Origin: Corynebacterium suicordis DSM 45110 | Lineage (GTDB): Bacteria > Actinomycetota > Actinomycetes > Mycobacteriales > Mycobacteriaceae | DNA: 64,000 nt | NCBI RefSeq assembly: GCF_015351405.1 | Contig: NZ_JADKMY010000002.1 | Span: 186,001 to 250,000, forward strand | Direction: 5' to 3' | Part shown: piece after piece, positions 1 to 8,408 of the stretch | Numbering within the stretch: the stretch's first letter is position 1 | Layout of the letters: each line of letters starts with the position of its first letter | Notes under the pieces: model-generated | What the model was told of the DNA's origin: nothing | The model's input: the letters and a program-made list of their open reading frames with translations, nothing else | Databases searched by the model: none | Position numbers and translations under genes: made by a program

Positions 1-1233
1 CGGCACGTTTTCAATTACCCGGCGGCGCATGGCCTGCACGTCCGGAACAAAGTCCTCGCGCTGGGATGCGGTCCACACCTTGGGCGCCAGTGCTTCCACG
101 TACTTTTCACCCAGGGCGATATCCCCGGTCATCGCGCGCGCCTTGAGCAGCGCCTGGAACTCCCAGGTGGCAGCCCATTTATCGTAGTATTTCTTGTGGG
201 AATTCAGGGTGCGCACCAGGGCTCCCTGCTTACCCTCTGGGCGCAGCGCGGCGTCCACTTCGAAGAACACGCGCGTGCCGATGTTGACGAACTCGCCCGC
301 CCAGCGAGTGGCACGGGAATCCGCGGGCTCGGCCACGAAGATCACGTCCACATCGGAAATGTAGTTCAGCTCGCGGGCACCACACTTGCCCATGGCCAAC
401 ACAGCGAGGCGCGCGGGTGCTTTGGCATCCTCATCATCCGGGCCGCCATATGTGTGAGTGCAGGCCACGGCGAGTGCCGCGGTGAGGGCGGCATCAGCCG
501 CATCGGCCAAACGCTGCCCCATGGTCACAAATGGCACCGGCTCGGGGTCCGGGGCCGAAGGCATCCGGAACGTGCCTTCCACATCGAGTGCCGCGATCCG
601 CGCCAACAGCGTGCGATACGCCACGCGCATCGCTTCATCGGCTTCCGGCCCGGTAATGCGCGCGCGGTAGATCCGGCAGGATTCCCCCGCCGGTTCGGTG
701 GCGGCTTCTTCGGCATCATCCGCGGTCTTGAACTCGGCGAATTCATCCGTGGCCAGAACGTTCTCCACTTGCACGGCATCCACGCTGCCCAGCATGGCCT
801 GCATCATTTCCTCGCCAGAGGGCATCGGCAGGGCTAGGCTCACCCACTCTTCCGGGTGCGCCACGATGTGATCACCCAGCATGCTGGACGCGCCAAACAG
901 GGCCAATACCCGGCGGAGCAGGGTTCGATCATCCTGAAGTGCGGCCAGGAGTGTGTCCGCGGTGGCGTCGGGAAAAGGGGCCTTGTGCTCGCCGGTGTTC
1001 ACCGAACCAAGGTTGCCGTCCGCCTCGCGAGCCCGCAGTGCCTCCACCAGGCGAATGAGGTTGTTGAGAGCCAAATCTGGGTGGCCCACCGCACCCAGGG
1101 TGCGCAGCAGTGGGGCGTGCTGTTCGGTGGTCCAGCCTAGGGCGTCCAGGTCCTCCTGCGCACGCGGACGGGTCAGGCCCAGGGTGCGAGCGGTGGGAAT
1201 TCGAGCTCGGGACGACCGCGGGCGATCCATCAT
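1..1233 (-). CDS. glnE: Glutamine synthetase adenylyltransferase/deadenylylase, C-terminal part cut by window edge
   Basis: GlnE adds and removes AMP on glutamine synthetase in response to nitrogen status. About 411 N-terminal residues are visible; the family is near 1000, so the second transferase domain lies outside the window. The first nucleotidyltransferase domain shows the signature GARELNYISDVDVIFVAE. Two ATG codons stand in tandem (1231-1233 and 1228-1230) behind an AAAGG ribosome site; I took the outer one. It lies just downstream of glnA2 on the same strand, 57 bases away, the order known from Mycobacterium. The expected target is a GlnA1-type enzyme elsewhere rather than the neighbouring GlnA2; that is inference. 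Confidence 0.93.
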   Translation of the reverse strand, partial: MMDRPRSSRARIPTARTLGLTRPRAQEDLDALGWTTEQHAPLLRTLGAVGHPDLALNNLIRLVEALRAREADGNLGSVNTGEHKAPFPDATADTLLAALQDDRTLLRRVLALFGASSMLGDHIVAHPEEWVSLALPMPSGEEMMQAMLGSVDAVQVENVLATDEFAEFKTADDAEEAATEPAGESCRIYRARITGPEADEAMRVAYRTLLARIAALDVEGTFRMPSAPDPEPVPFVTMGQRLADAADAALTAALAVACTHTYGGPDDEDAKAPARLAVLAMGKCGARELNYISDVDVIFVAEPADSRATRWAGEFVNIGTRVFFEVDAALRPEGKQGALVRTLNSHKKYYDKWAATWEFQALLKARAMTGDIALGEKYVEALAPKVWTASQREDFVPDVQAMRRRVIENVP

Positions 1234-1290
1234 CTGGCCTTTCTAGAAAGTGAGGTTGAGGCAGGTGAATTGTGGCTGAGTATTGGAGGC

Positions 1291-2631
1291 CTAGAATTCG
1301 AGATTGTGCTTGAGCTCCCACGGGGTGATCTGCGCCTGGTAGTTCTTCCATTCGCGCCACTTGTTGCGGAGGAAGAACTCGAAGACGTGCTCGCCCAGCG
1401 CATCTGCAACTAGCTCGGAATTCTCCATCTCGCGAAGCGCGTAATCCAGATCCGTGGGCAGGTCCTTGAAGCCGGCGGCACGACGCTCGCGGGCGGTCAT
1501 GCGGGAGATATCGCCCTCGGCTGGGGCGGGAAGCTCGTAGCCTTCCTTGATGCCCTTCAGGCCGGCTGCCAGCAACACCGCGTAAGTGAGGTAGGGGTTG
1601 CAGGCGGAATCCGGGGTGCGGATTTCCACGCGGCGGGAAGCGGACTTGTTCTGGGTGTACATCGGCACGCGCACCAGCGCGGAACGGTTGGAGGCACCCC
1701 ACGCAGCGGAGCTCGGAGCCTCATCACCGGTGGAGATTCGCTTGTAGGAGTTCACCCACTGATTGGTCACCGCGGAGATCTCCGAGGCGTGGTGCAGGAT
1801 GCCCGCGATGAAGGACTTGCCGGTGTGGGAGAGGCACATCTCGTCATCAGGATCGTGGAACGCGTTCTCCTCGCCCTCGAACAGCGACATATGCGTGTGC
1901 ATCGCGGAACCCGCGTGCTCCGAGAACGGCTTGGGCATGAACGTGGCGCGGACACCGTTGTGCCTGGCCACCTGCTTGATGATGTAGCGGAAGCTCATCA
2001 CGTTATCCGCCATGGAGAGTGCATCGGCAAAGCGCAGATCGATCTCCTGCTGGCCCGGCGCGGTCTCATGGTGAGAGAACTCCACGGAGATGCCCACGCG
2101 CTCCAGGGCGCTGATGGCATCGGCGCGGAAGTGCGGCGCCTCGTCCGTCACTGCCTGATCGAAGTACCCGCCAGTATCGGTGGGCACCGGGGGCTCACCG
2201 TTGGTATCGGTGGAATGCACCAGGAAGAACTCGATCTCCGGGTGAACGTAGCAGGTGAAGCCCATTTCGGCGGCAACGTTCATTTGTCGACGCAGAACCT
2301 GTCGCGGATCCGCCCAGGAAGGCTGGCCATCGGGCATGGTGATATCGCAGAACATGCGCGCGGAAAGGCTGCCGTCAGCATCAGAGGGGAAAGGCAGGAT
2401 CTGGAACGTGCTGGGATCTGGCTTGGCGATGGTGTCCGATTCGGCCACACGCGAAAAGCCTTCGATGGCCGAGCCATCAAAGCCGATTCCCTCGGCAAAA
2501 GCACCCTCCAGTTCCGCGGGGGCTACGGCCACGGACTTCAAGAAGCCCTGGATATCCGTAAACCACAAGCGAACAAAACGAATGTCTCGTTCCTCGATGG
2601 TGCGCAACACAAATTCCTGCTGGCGATTCAT
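1291..2631 (-). CDS. glnA2: Glutamine synthetase, GlnA2 (type I-alpha-like)
   Basis: ATP-dependent ligation of ammonia to glutamate in the cytoplasm. At 446 residues it has the length of actinobacterial GlnA2. Visible family blocks are GIGFDGSAIEGF near the N-terminus, the metal-binding region around PEIEFFLV and the active-site stretch SEHAGSAMHTHMSL. The C-terminal region, where GSI-beta enzymes carry the adenylylated NLYDLPPEE loop, reads GYELPAPAEGDIS, so a tyrosine is present but the canonical motif is not. It sits upstream of glnE and is divergent from panB. Family assignment is strong; lack of adenylylation is inferred from the altered loop. Confidence 0.95.
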   Translation of the reverse strand: MNRQQEFVLRTIEERDIRFVRLWFTDIQGFLKSVAVAPAELEGAFAEGIGFDGSAIEGFSRVAESDTIAKPDPSTFQILPFPSDADGSLSARMFCDITMPDGQPSWADPRQVLRRQMNVAAEMGFTCYVHPEIEFFLVHSTDTNGEPPVPTDTGGYFDQAVTDEAPHFRADAISALERVGISVEFSHHETAPGQQEIDLRFADALSMADNVMSFRYIIKQVARHNGVRATFMPKPFSEHAGSAMHTHMSLFEGEENAFHDPDDEMCLSHTGKSFIAGILHHASEISAVTNQWVNSYKRISTGDEAPSSAAWGASNRSALVRVPMYTQNKSASRRVEIRTPDSACNPYLTYAVLLAAGLKGIKEGYELPAPAEGDISRMTARERRAAGFKDLPTDLDYALREMENSELVADALGEHVFEFFLRNKWREWKNYQAQITPWELKHNLEF

Positions 2632-2649
2632 GTTGTCCCATTGTAGAGA

Positions 2650-2679
2650 GTCCTCAGGACAAACGGGGTGAGTTACCCC
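2650..2679. promoter_or_regulatory. Two small palindromes in the divergent glnA2-panB promoter region
   Basis: GTCCTCAGGAC at 2650-2660 is an odd palindrome, and GGGGT-gagtt-ACCCC at 2665-2679 is a five-base-pair inverted repeat. Both lie in the 95-base gap between the divergent starts of glnA2 and panB. They could be operator sites or parts of a 5' leader of glnA2. I do not recognise either as the binding site of a named regulator. Confidence 0.3.
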
Positions 2680-2726
2680 AATTGGAAATTCTGTAGCGTC
2701 TCGCAGCGCGTGGCACTATGTAACGC

Positions 2727-3587
2727 ATGGTTGACAACGCGCAGGATTCTTCCCCATCCGACTCCGTGGGTTACATGGTGCCCACCAAGCAGGTTCGACT
2801 CACTGATCTGATTGCTCGCAAGGGTTCTGGCAGCCCCATTGCGTGTCTGACTGCGTACGATTACTCCACCGCGCGGGCTTTCTCCCAGGCTGGTGTGGAG
2901 GTGCTGTTGGTGGGAGATTCCGCTGCCAACGTGGTGTTTGGTTACCCCACCACCGCGCAGGTTTCCTTCGATGAGATGTGTTACCTTGCCGCTGCCGTGG
3001 TGCGCGGAGCTGGCAATGCCTTCGTGATGGTGGATCTCCCCTTCGGCAGCTACGAGGCCTCCGATGAGCAGGCCGTGCGCAGCGCCACGGAAATCCTGCA
3101 CCGTTCTGGTGGGCATTGCGTCAAGCTGGAAGGTGGCGTGCGCATGGCCTCGCGCATCAAGGCCATCAAGAACGCGGGCATTGCTGTGTGCGCGCACATC
3201 GGGTTCACCCCGCAATCCGTCAATAACCTGGGTGGATTCAAGGTGCAGGGACGCGGCGCAGGGTCAGAAGCGTTGATCGCGGATATGGAAGCCGTAGTGG
3301 CGGCTGGCGCAGACTTCGTCTTGATGGAAATGGTGCCCGCCGAGGTGGCCAAGCGCGTCACCGAATTGTGCCCGGTTCCCACCATCGGCATTGGTGCTGG
3401 TGCGGAATGCGACGGGCAGATCTTGGTGTGGCATGACATGGTGGCCTACCCGCAGGATGGTCATCGTCCGAAGTTTGCCAAGCAGTGGGGCAACGTGGGC
3501 GAGGTTCTCACCAATGCCGCAGCGCAGTACAAGAAGGAAGTCCAAGATGGCACGTTCCCCGCTGCCGAGCACACCTTCAATAGCTAG
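2727..3587 (+). CDS. panB: 3-methyl-2-oxobutanoate hydroxymethyltransferase
   Basis: First committed step of pantothenate synthesis: transfers a hydroxymethyl group from 5,10-methylene-tetrahydrofolate to 2-oxoisovalerate, giving ketopantoate. The 286 residues match the usual family length. Diagnostic blocks seen are ACLTAYDYSTARAF, VLLVGDSAANVVFGY, the metal and substrate region MVDLPFGSYE, KLEGG, HIGFTPQSVNNLGGFKVQG and PTIGIGAGAECDGQILVWHD. No Shine-Dalgarno sequence stands before the ATG; TATGTA four bases upstream could be a -10 element, so the message may be leaderless. No panC follows, unlike the panBC operon I know from other corynebacteria. Its stop abuts the stop of the convergent DUF202 gene. 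Confidence 0.95.
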   Translation: MVDNAQDSSPSDSVGYMVPTKQVRLTDLIARKGSGSPIACLTAYDYSTARAFSQAGVEVLLVGDSAANVVFGYPTTAQVSFDEMCYLAAAVVRGAGNAFVMVDLPFGSYEASDEQAVRSATEILHRSGGHCVKLEGGVRMASRIKAIKNAGIAVCAHIGFTPQSVNNLGGFKVQGRGAGSEALIADMEAVVAAGADFVLMEMVPAEVAKRVTELCPVPTIGIGAGAECDGQILVWHDMVAYPQDGHRPKFAKQWGNVGEVLTNAAAQYKKEVQDGTFPAAEHTFNS

Positions 3588-3914
3588 CTAACCCAGCGCG
3601 TCCGCCAGCACGAAGCTCAGTCCGCCGATACCCAGCAATAACAATGCTGCGGTGAGCGCCACCACTGCGAACACCCCGGGCTGCACGCGCTCTTGGCTCA
3701 GCCCTTGCGCGGCGTGGAGGTAGCGCCGTTTTTGCGTCGAAACGATGAATACCGCCAGGGTGAGCAGCGCACCGGAGAGCATGAGAACGGCCGGGCCATA
3801 TACCCCCGCCCATCGGAGCATCACCGCGCTGACCAGCAACATCGAGATCACCGTGCGCGTCCACGCCAGCTGCGTGCGCTCCGGCTGAAGGCCCGGATCA
3901 GTGTGCAGGCTCAT
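3588..3914 (-). CDS. DUF202 family membrane protein (second of a pair)
   Basis: 108 residues with three predicted membrane segments (about 20-38, 42-58 and 80-104). The N-terminal LQPERTQLAWTRT is the DUF202 signature, shared with the neighbour upstream. The function of DUF202 proteins is not established. The start overlaps the stop of the preceding DUF202 gene by four bases, so the two are translationally coupled and may form a heteromeric membrane complex (inference). It ends back-to-back with panB with no intervening base. Confidence 0.85.
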   Translation of the reverse strand: MSLHTDPGLQPERTQLAWTRTVISMLLVSAVMLRWAGVYGPAVLMLSGALLTLAVFIVSTQKRRYLHAAQGLSQERVQPGVFAVVALTAALLLLGIGGLSFVLADALG

Positions 3915-4330
3915 CGCAACAGCACCACGATGAGCACCGTCACCGTGGCCATCACCGCAACTCCGGACAAGAACGGGACAATGCCCGGCACGGGAAGCGC
4001 GCGGGATTCACGCATGGCTCTTTCCACGCGCACCCAGCGGATCGCGGCGCCCAGAGCAATAAACATGCCCACGAGCAGCACCAAGATGGCTGCCCCGCTC
4101 CACAGCCAAGCGGGCACGTTGGCGGGGCGGAAAGCTTCCAGTGCTACCCCACCGGCGAGAAATGCCAGCGAGGTGCGGATCCAAGCCAGGAAAGTGCGCT
4201 CGTTTGCCAATGTGAAGCGGGGATCCGGTTCCTCCCCCGCGGGCAAGAGCGTGCGCGCCAGCCACGAGCGCTGCGGCTCGGGCTGTTCGGAGGAATTAAT
4301 CCTTGCCGAACTCATCGCGATCGTAAGCAT
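3911..4330 (-). CDS. DUF202 family membrane protein, YidH-like (first of a pair)
   Basis: 139 residues from the first ATG, 134 from a second ATG at 4315; neither has a strong ribosome site and both overlap the end of the small upstream gene. RFTLANERTFLAWIRTSLAF is the YidH/DUF202 signature, followed by three hydrophobic segments. Length and topology fit the family; biochemical role unknown. It is coupled to the second DUF202 gene by a four-base overlap, an arrangement also known for mycobacterial DUF202 pairs. Confidence 0.83.
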   Translation of the reverse strand: MLTIAMSSARINSSEQPEPQRSWLARTLLPAGEEPDPRFTLANERTFLAWIRTSLAFLAGGVALEAFRPANVPAWLWSGAAILVLLVGMFIALGAAIRWVRVERAMRESRALPVPGIVPFLSGVAVMATVTVLIVVLLR

Positions 4331-4478
4331 CCGCCTGTTCGTTGCGACGCTTAGCCGTCTCCAGTGCCTGGGCGGCTTCCTCGCGGGTCTTGTAAGGACC
4401 CATGCGGGACTCCCAGCCAGAAGACGCGCCTTGGGTTACTTCACCTGTTTCGGTGTCAAAAAACCATTGATCGCTCAT
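4296..4478 (-). CDS. Small SPOR-like conserved actinobacterial protein
   Basis: 60 residues, soluble and charged. The middle and end, MGPYKTREEAAQALETAKRRN, resemble the short actinobacterial proteins annotated as SPOR-domain-like, in which a GPY/F-x-T-x-EEA motif precedes a helix. No signal peptide or membrane segment is seen. The 3' end overlaps the DUF202 gene, suggesting one transcript. Function unknown; the family assignment rests on the short motif only. Confidence 0.7.
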   Translation of the reverse strand: MSDQWFFDTETGEVTQGASSGWESRMGPYKTREEAAQALETAKRRNEQADAYDRDEFGKD

Positions 4479-4523
4479 GATGATTTTCTACCACAGACCA
4501 CCCTGTAGAGGCCTCGGGCTGGA

Positions 4524-5978
4524 TTAGTCCGCAGGCCAGGCGAAGGTGACCTTGCGCTGGACGGGATCCGCCGCGATGAGCGTGACCACCGTCTGCGTGC
4601 CCTCCTCCGGCTGGCCCTGGCATTCCGCGATCACTGGCGGTTGGCTCACGAAGATGTTCGCGCCGTTTTCCCCGCTGTGCAGCACCGCGGCGTGGAAATT
4701 CTGCCCAACCCACGGCTGCAGCACCACGGCTTCGGTGAGGCGCAGAGCTGCCCGATCCACCTGATTGGCCAGCTGCGTGGTGCGCTTCATGGATTCCAAA
4801 ACTCCCGGCACGCGCTCCTGCACCCACCCCGGCACGGGTTGTTTGGCGGCGATGGCCAGGCAGATCTCGGTGGCGAAGCGATCCGCCAACCTGCGCAAAG
4901 GCGCAGTCACGTGTGCATAATGCCCGCCGATTCCAGCGTGCACCGCTTTGGAGAGATCCACGTCCTCGCCGCCCATCCCAAAGGCCACGTATCCCGCGCC
5001 GCGGAGCAGCCCTTGGGCATCGCGCATCAGCGCCATGCCCTGCGGGGTGGATGCATCGATTTCCGCGAGCAGCTGGCCCACGCTCTTCTCCCCGCGGGCA
5101 AAGCCCAGGGCTTTGGCCGCGGAATCGAACTTTGCAATGTCCTTGGGGCTCGCATTCGGCAAAGTGCGCAGCAGTCCCACTCCGGCTTCCACCATCATCT
5201 GTCCGGCACACATGCCGGTGAGCAGGGAAATCTCCGCGTTGTAGTCATTCATCAGCTGCCGCGGTTCAATGTCCAGCCGGTACTCCCCCTCCTCACCTTC
5301 GGTGTTCTTCTCCACGGATACGGAAGGCAGGCGCAGGTTGATGGCATCGCGGCGCAGATCGGATTGTTGCCGCGCCTCACCCAACTCTGGAAGAAGAGCA
5401 ATCGAGGGGTGCAACGTCCCCGCCAAACGGTCCGCCTCTACCCCTTCGTAGTTCAGCTTCGCGCGGCTGCGCACAATGGCGCGGTAGAGCGTGAACTCGG
5501 AGACTTCCCCATCGGCATTCACGTGCATATCCCACACCACTGCCGGCCTATCCTGATCCGGCAGCAGCGAGGCCGTGCCCTCGGACAGCTCCGCTGGGTG
5601 CAGGCGTACCGGGTCATCCGGCAGGTACATGGTCTGCCCGCGGCGGATGGATTCTGCTTCCAGCTCGGAACCAGGCTCGATCACTGCCCCCACGTCGGCG
5701 ATGGCATAACGCACGTGCCATCCACCGGCACCGGAAGCGTCACCACCAGAACCACCAGAACCACCAACAGCAGCCTCAATATGCACCGCCTGATCCAAGT
5801 CCATGGAGCTCGGCGGATCAATGGTCACGAAGTCCACGTCACGGGCATCCCGCCGCTCCTCCGCGTATCTATCCTTGGCGGCGGCAGCCTGCTGATGCAG
5901 CTCCGGAGAAAAAGTTTCTGGCAACTTGAATTCGCGTGCGATGGCGCGGAAATCTAATTCGGCGGCGAAGATCTTCAT
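4524..5978 (-). CDS. RNB-domain exoribonuclease (RNase II/R family)
   Basis: Probable 3'-5' exoribonuclease, 484 residues, shorter than RNase II (about 640) because N-terminal cold-shock domains are missing. The RNB catalytic motif near residue 53 reads TIDPPSSMDLDQA: three of the four metal-binding aspartates of E. coli RNase II are kept and the fourth is glutamine. Downstream blocks INLRLPSVSVEKN, DYNAEISLLTGMCAG and HYAHVTAPLRRLADR are typical of RNB. The last 70 residues resemble a degenerate S1/OB fold. A Gly/Ser-rich insert (GGSGGSGGDASGAGG) follows the active-site motif. It lies beside rnpB and the RNase H gene, a cluster of RNA-processing functions. Confidence 0.88.
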   Translation of the reverse strand: MKIFAAELDFRAIAREFKLPETFSPELHQQAAAAKDRYAEERRDARDVDFVTIDPPSSMDLDQAVHIEAAVGGSGGSGGDASGAGGWHVRYAIADVGAVIEPGSELEAESIRRGQTMYLPDDPVRLHPAELSEGTASLLPDQDRPAVVWDMHVNADGEVSEFTLYRAIVRSRAKLNYEGVEADRLAGTLHPSIALLPELGEARQQSDLRRDAINLRLPSVSVEKNTEGEEGEYRLDIEPRQLMNDYNAEISLLTGMCAGQMMVEAGVGLLRTLPNASPKDIAKFDSAAKALGFARGEKSVGQLLAEIDASTPQGMALMRDAQGLLRGAGYVAFGMGGEDVDLSKAVHAGIGGHYAHVTAPLRRLADRFATEICLAIAAKQPVPGWVQERVPGVLESMKRTTQLANQVDRAALRLTEAVVLQPWVGQNFHAAVLHSGENGANIFVSQPPVIAECQGQPEEGTQTVVTLIAADPVQRKVTFAWPAD

Positions 5979-6042
5979 TCTTCCCAGAGTGGCACAAGTG
6001 GGCGTCGAGTGCCCTGAAAGAAGAAGGATGGGAAAAGTTTAA

Positions 6043-6474
<432 letters not shown>

Positions 6475-6492
6475 ATTACTCTACTCGGGGTT

Positions 6493-7671
6493 TTAGCCCT
6501 CCAGGTAATGCGTGTCATTCACTCGGCGGACGATCGCATTGCCGTCCGGGTAGAACTCCACGATTGAGAGGCTCGCCAGGTCCAGGTGCAGGGTGCGGAA
6601 CATGGAGGCATCGGCTTGCAGTCCGTAGCGGAGGATGGCCTTGATGGGTGTCACGTGGCTCACCAGAACCACGTTCTGGCCTGCGTATTCCTTTGTCAGA
6701 CGGCGGATCACGTCCTGGGTGCGCTCGTAGATATCCTCCATGCATTCGCCCTCTGGCGGGCAGCTGGTGGAATCGTAGAAGAAGGTCCGGTGCTCTTCCG
6801 GGTATTCGGCTCGCACGTCGGAAAAGGACTTGCCTTCCCACGCACCGAAGTCCATTTCGATCAGGCCGTCTTCTGTCTTGACCTGCAGGTTGAGCTCCTC
6901 TGCCACGGCCTGTGCAGTGCTTTGCGTGCGCTGCAGAGGCGAGCTGAGCACAGCATCGATCCCGCCCCGCTTGCCGATGTACCCCGCTGCCCGGCGCGCC
7001 TGCCACTGCCCCGTTTCATTGAGCTCCGGGTCCGATAGGCCCGAGAATTGCTTGGCAGCGCTCATATCCGTTTGCCCGTGGCGCAGCAAGAGGAACCGAG
7101 CCGGACGAGCACCACCGTGCCACTCAGTGTCCTTATTCTTTTCGGCCGTCTCTGCTGGTTCTTCTTCTTTTTTCTCGACGCCACCCGCAACCAGCTTTTC
7201 CGTTTTCATCTCCGCGATGAATACTCCGGATTCTTTGTCATCCATCGCCCGGTTAGCTAATTCATCTGCGCGTTTATTCTGTGCGCGCGGCACCCACGTG
7301 TAGGTGACCTTGGAGAATTCTTTTTCCAGCTCTTTGACTTGTTGCGCCAATGGCTTCATGTCTGGGTGCTTGATTTTCCATCGTCCGCTCATCTGCTCCA
7401 CGATGAGTTTGGAATCGAGGAACACATCCAGGGTGGTCTCTGCGGTTTTCGCCCCGGAATTCTCCGCCACGGTTTTGGCAAGGGTAAGGCCGTTGACTAC
7501 CCCGTGATATTCCGCCACGTTATTGGTGGCGCGCTGGATGAATTCCCATTGGCAGGCCAGCTCTTTTTTCTCCCCGGCGATGGCGCTGGTGGGATCCACG
7601 ATGCTTGAGCCGGCGCCAGCCAGGCCCGGGTTGCCTCGAGATCCTCCGTCTGCTTCCAGCCTTAATCGCAT
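6493..7671 (-). CDS. Bifunctional RNase HI / histidine-phosphatase protein (Rv2228c type)
   Basis: 392 residues with two domains. Residues 1-135 are RNase HI, degrading RNA in RNA:DNA hybrids: LEADGGSRGNPG carries the first catalytic Asp, NVAEYHGVVNGL the Glu and FLDSKLIVEQ the next Asp. From about residue 190 follows a phosphoglycerate-mutase-like phosphatase with LLRHGQTD (phospho-histidine motif), later SSPLQRT and VSHVTPI. A charged linker (residues 155-185, rich in E and K) joins them. The fusion is a known actinobacterial arrangement; the phosphatase is sometimes linked to alpha-ribazole phosphate. An AAAGG site precedes the ATG. The linker contains one copy of the TGGCGTCG repeat. Confidence 0.93.
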   Translation of the reverse strand: MRLRLEADGGSRGNPGLAGAGSSIVDPTSAIAGEKKELACQWEFIQRATNNVAEYHGVVNGLTLAKTVAENSGAKTAETTLDVFLDSKLIVEQMSGRWKIKHPDMKPLAQQVKELEKEFSKVTYTWVPRAQNKRADELANRAMDDKESGVFIAEMKTEKLVAGGVEKKEEEPAETAEKNKDTEWHGGARPARFLLLRHGQTDMSAAKQFSGLSDPELNETGQWQARRAAGYIGKRGGIDAVLSSPLQRTQSTAQAVAEELNLQVKTEDGLIEMDFGAWEGKSFSDVRAEYPEEHRTFFYDSTSCPPEGECMEDIYERTQDVIRRLTKEYAGQNVVLVSHVTPIKAILRYGLQADASMFRTLHLDLASLSIVEFYPDGNAIVRRVNDTHYLEG

Positions 7672-7692
7672 TCCAGCTGCCTTTCTATGGCG

Positions 7693-8406
7693 CTATTCTT
7701 CGGGTTGTAGGAGTATCACGTTACATTCTGGACACCACGCTAATTCATCGGCGGGGGTCTGCCGAATGTTCTTGAGCGAGGCTGGATCCAGCTCCATGAA
7801 ACAGCCCTGGCACGTCTGGCCTTTCAGCCAGGCAGCACCCATTCCCTGCTCGGCTTTCCGCTGGTCAAACACACGCAGGATCTCCGGGGAGATGCGTTCG
7901 CGGGCGGCTTGCACGCGGGCGTTGGCGGCGGTCATGTCCGCCTGCAGCGCGTTTTCCGCCCTATCCAATTCCTGCTTGGCCTGAGCGATTTTCGCTTCGA
8001 ACTGGTCGGGTTCTGCCGCGGTTTCCTGGAAGTATTCTGCCGTGCGGGTGGCCTTTTCTAGGCGCTGCTCAAAATCTGCGAGTTTGCGCTGGGTGTTGTT
8101 CAGATCATGCTTGAGATCCTTGCGCGCTTCCTTATCCGTGGTGGCGGTGAGGGAGCGCTTATCGTCACGTTCGCGCGCCTTGAGTTTGGATACTTCTTGG
8201 CGCAAGCGGAAAACATCCGATTGCTGCTCGTTGCCGTGCGCGCGGGTGCGCACGTTCTCATTGCGCTGCTGGATCTGCTCTGCCTTGAGCTGTTCCAGCT
8301 TCTCGCGCTCTGGGAGCGCCTGCAGGCGAGCCTGCAGCATGTCCAGTTCTTGGCTGCTATCCAGCAGCATCTCTAGATGCTTTTTGTCTTCAATTGAGCA
8401 GTGCAT
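7693..8406 (-). CDS. Coiled-coil protein with C4 zinc ribbon (Rv2229c/CT398 family)
   Basis: 237 residues. Residues 1-180 are almost entirely predicted coiled coil (many E, K, R, Q, L heptads); the C-terminus has a zinc ribbon with CQGC and, 21 residues on, CPEC. The family occurs widely next to nif3 and the RNase H/phosphatase gene; a role as an adaptor for nucleic acid or secretion machinery has been suggested but is not settled. I chose the ATG at 8406 (MHCSIEDKK), which has GGAG upstream inside the end of nif3, rather than an upstream in-frame start that adds 42 Arg/Gly-rich residues. Only two bases separate it from nif3. Confidence 0.9.
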   Translation of the reverse strand: MHCSIEDKKHLEMLLDSSQELDMLQARLQALPEREKLEQLKAEQIQQRNENVRTRAHGNEQQSDVFRLRQEVSKLKARERDDKRSLTATTDKEARKDLKHDLNNTQRKLADFEQRLEKATRTAEYFQETAAEPDQFEAKIAQAKQELDRAENALQADMTAANARVQAARERISPEILRVFDQRKAEQGMGAAWLKGQTCQGCFMELDPASLKNIRQTPADELAWCPECNVILLQPEE

Positions 8407-8408
8407 GA

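Noticed and set aside
1789..2646. Long open frame antisense to glnA2
   Set aside because: It mirrors the codon structure of a well-supported gene, has no ribosome site and no family resemblance; high G+C genomes give such shadows.
4641..5957. 438-residue frame antisense to the RNB ribonuclease
   Set aside because: His/Gln/Arg-rich shadow composition without motifs; the opposite strand has a clear RNB domain.
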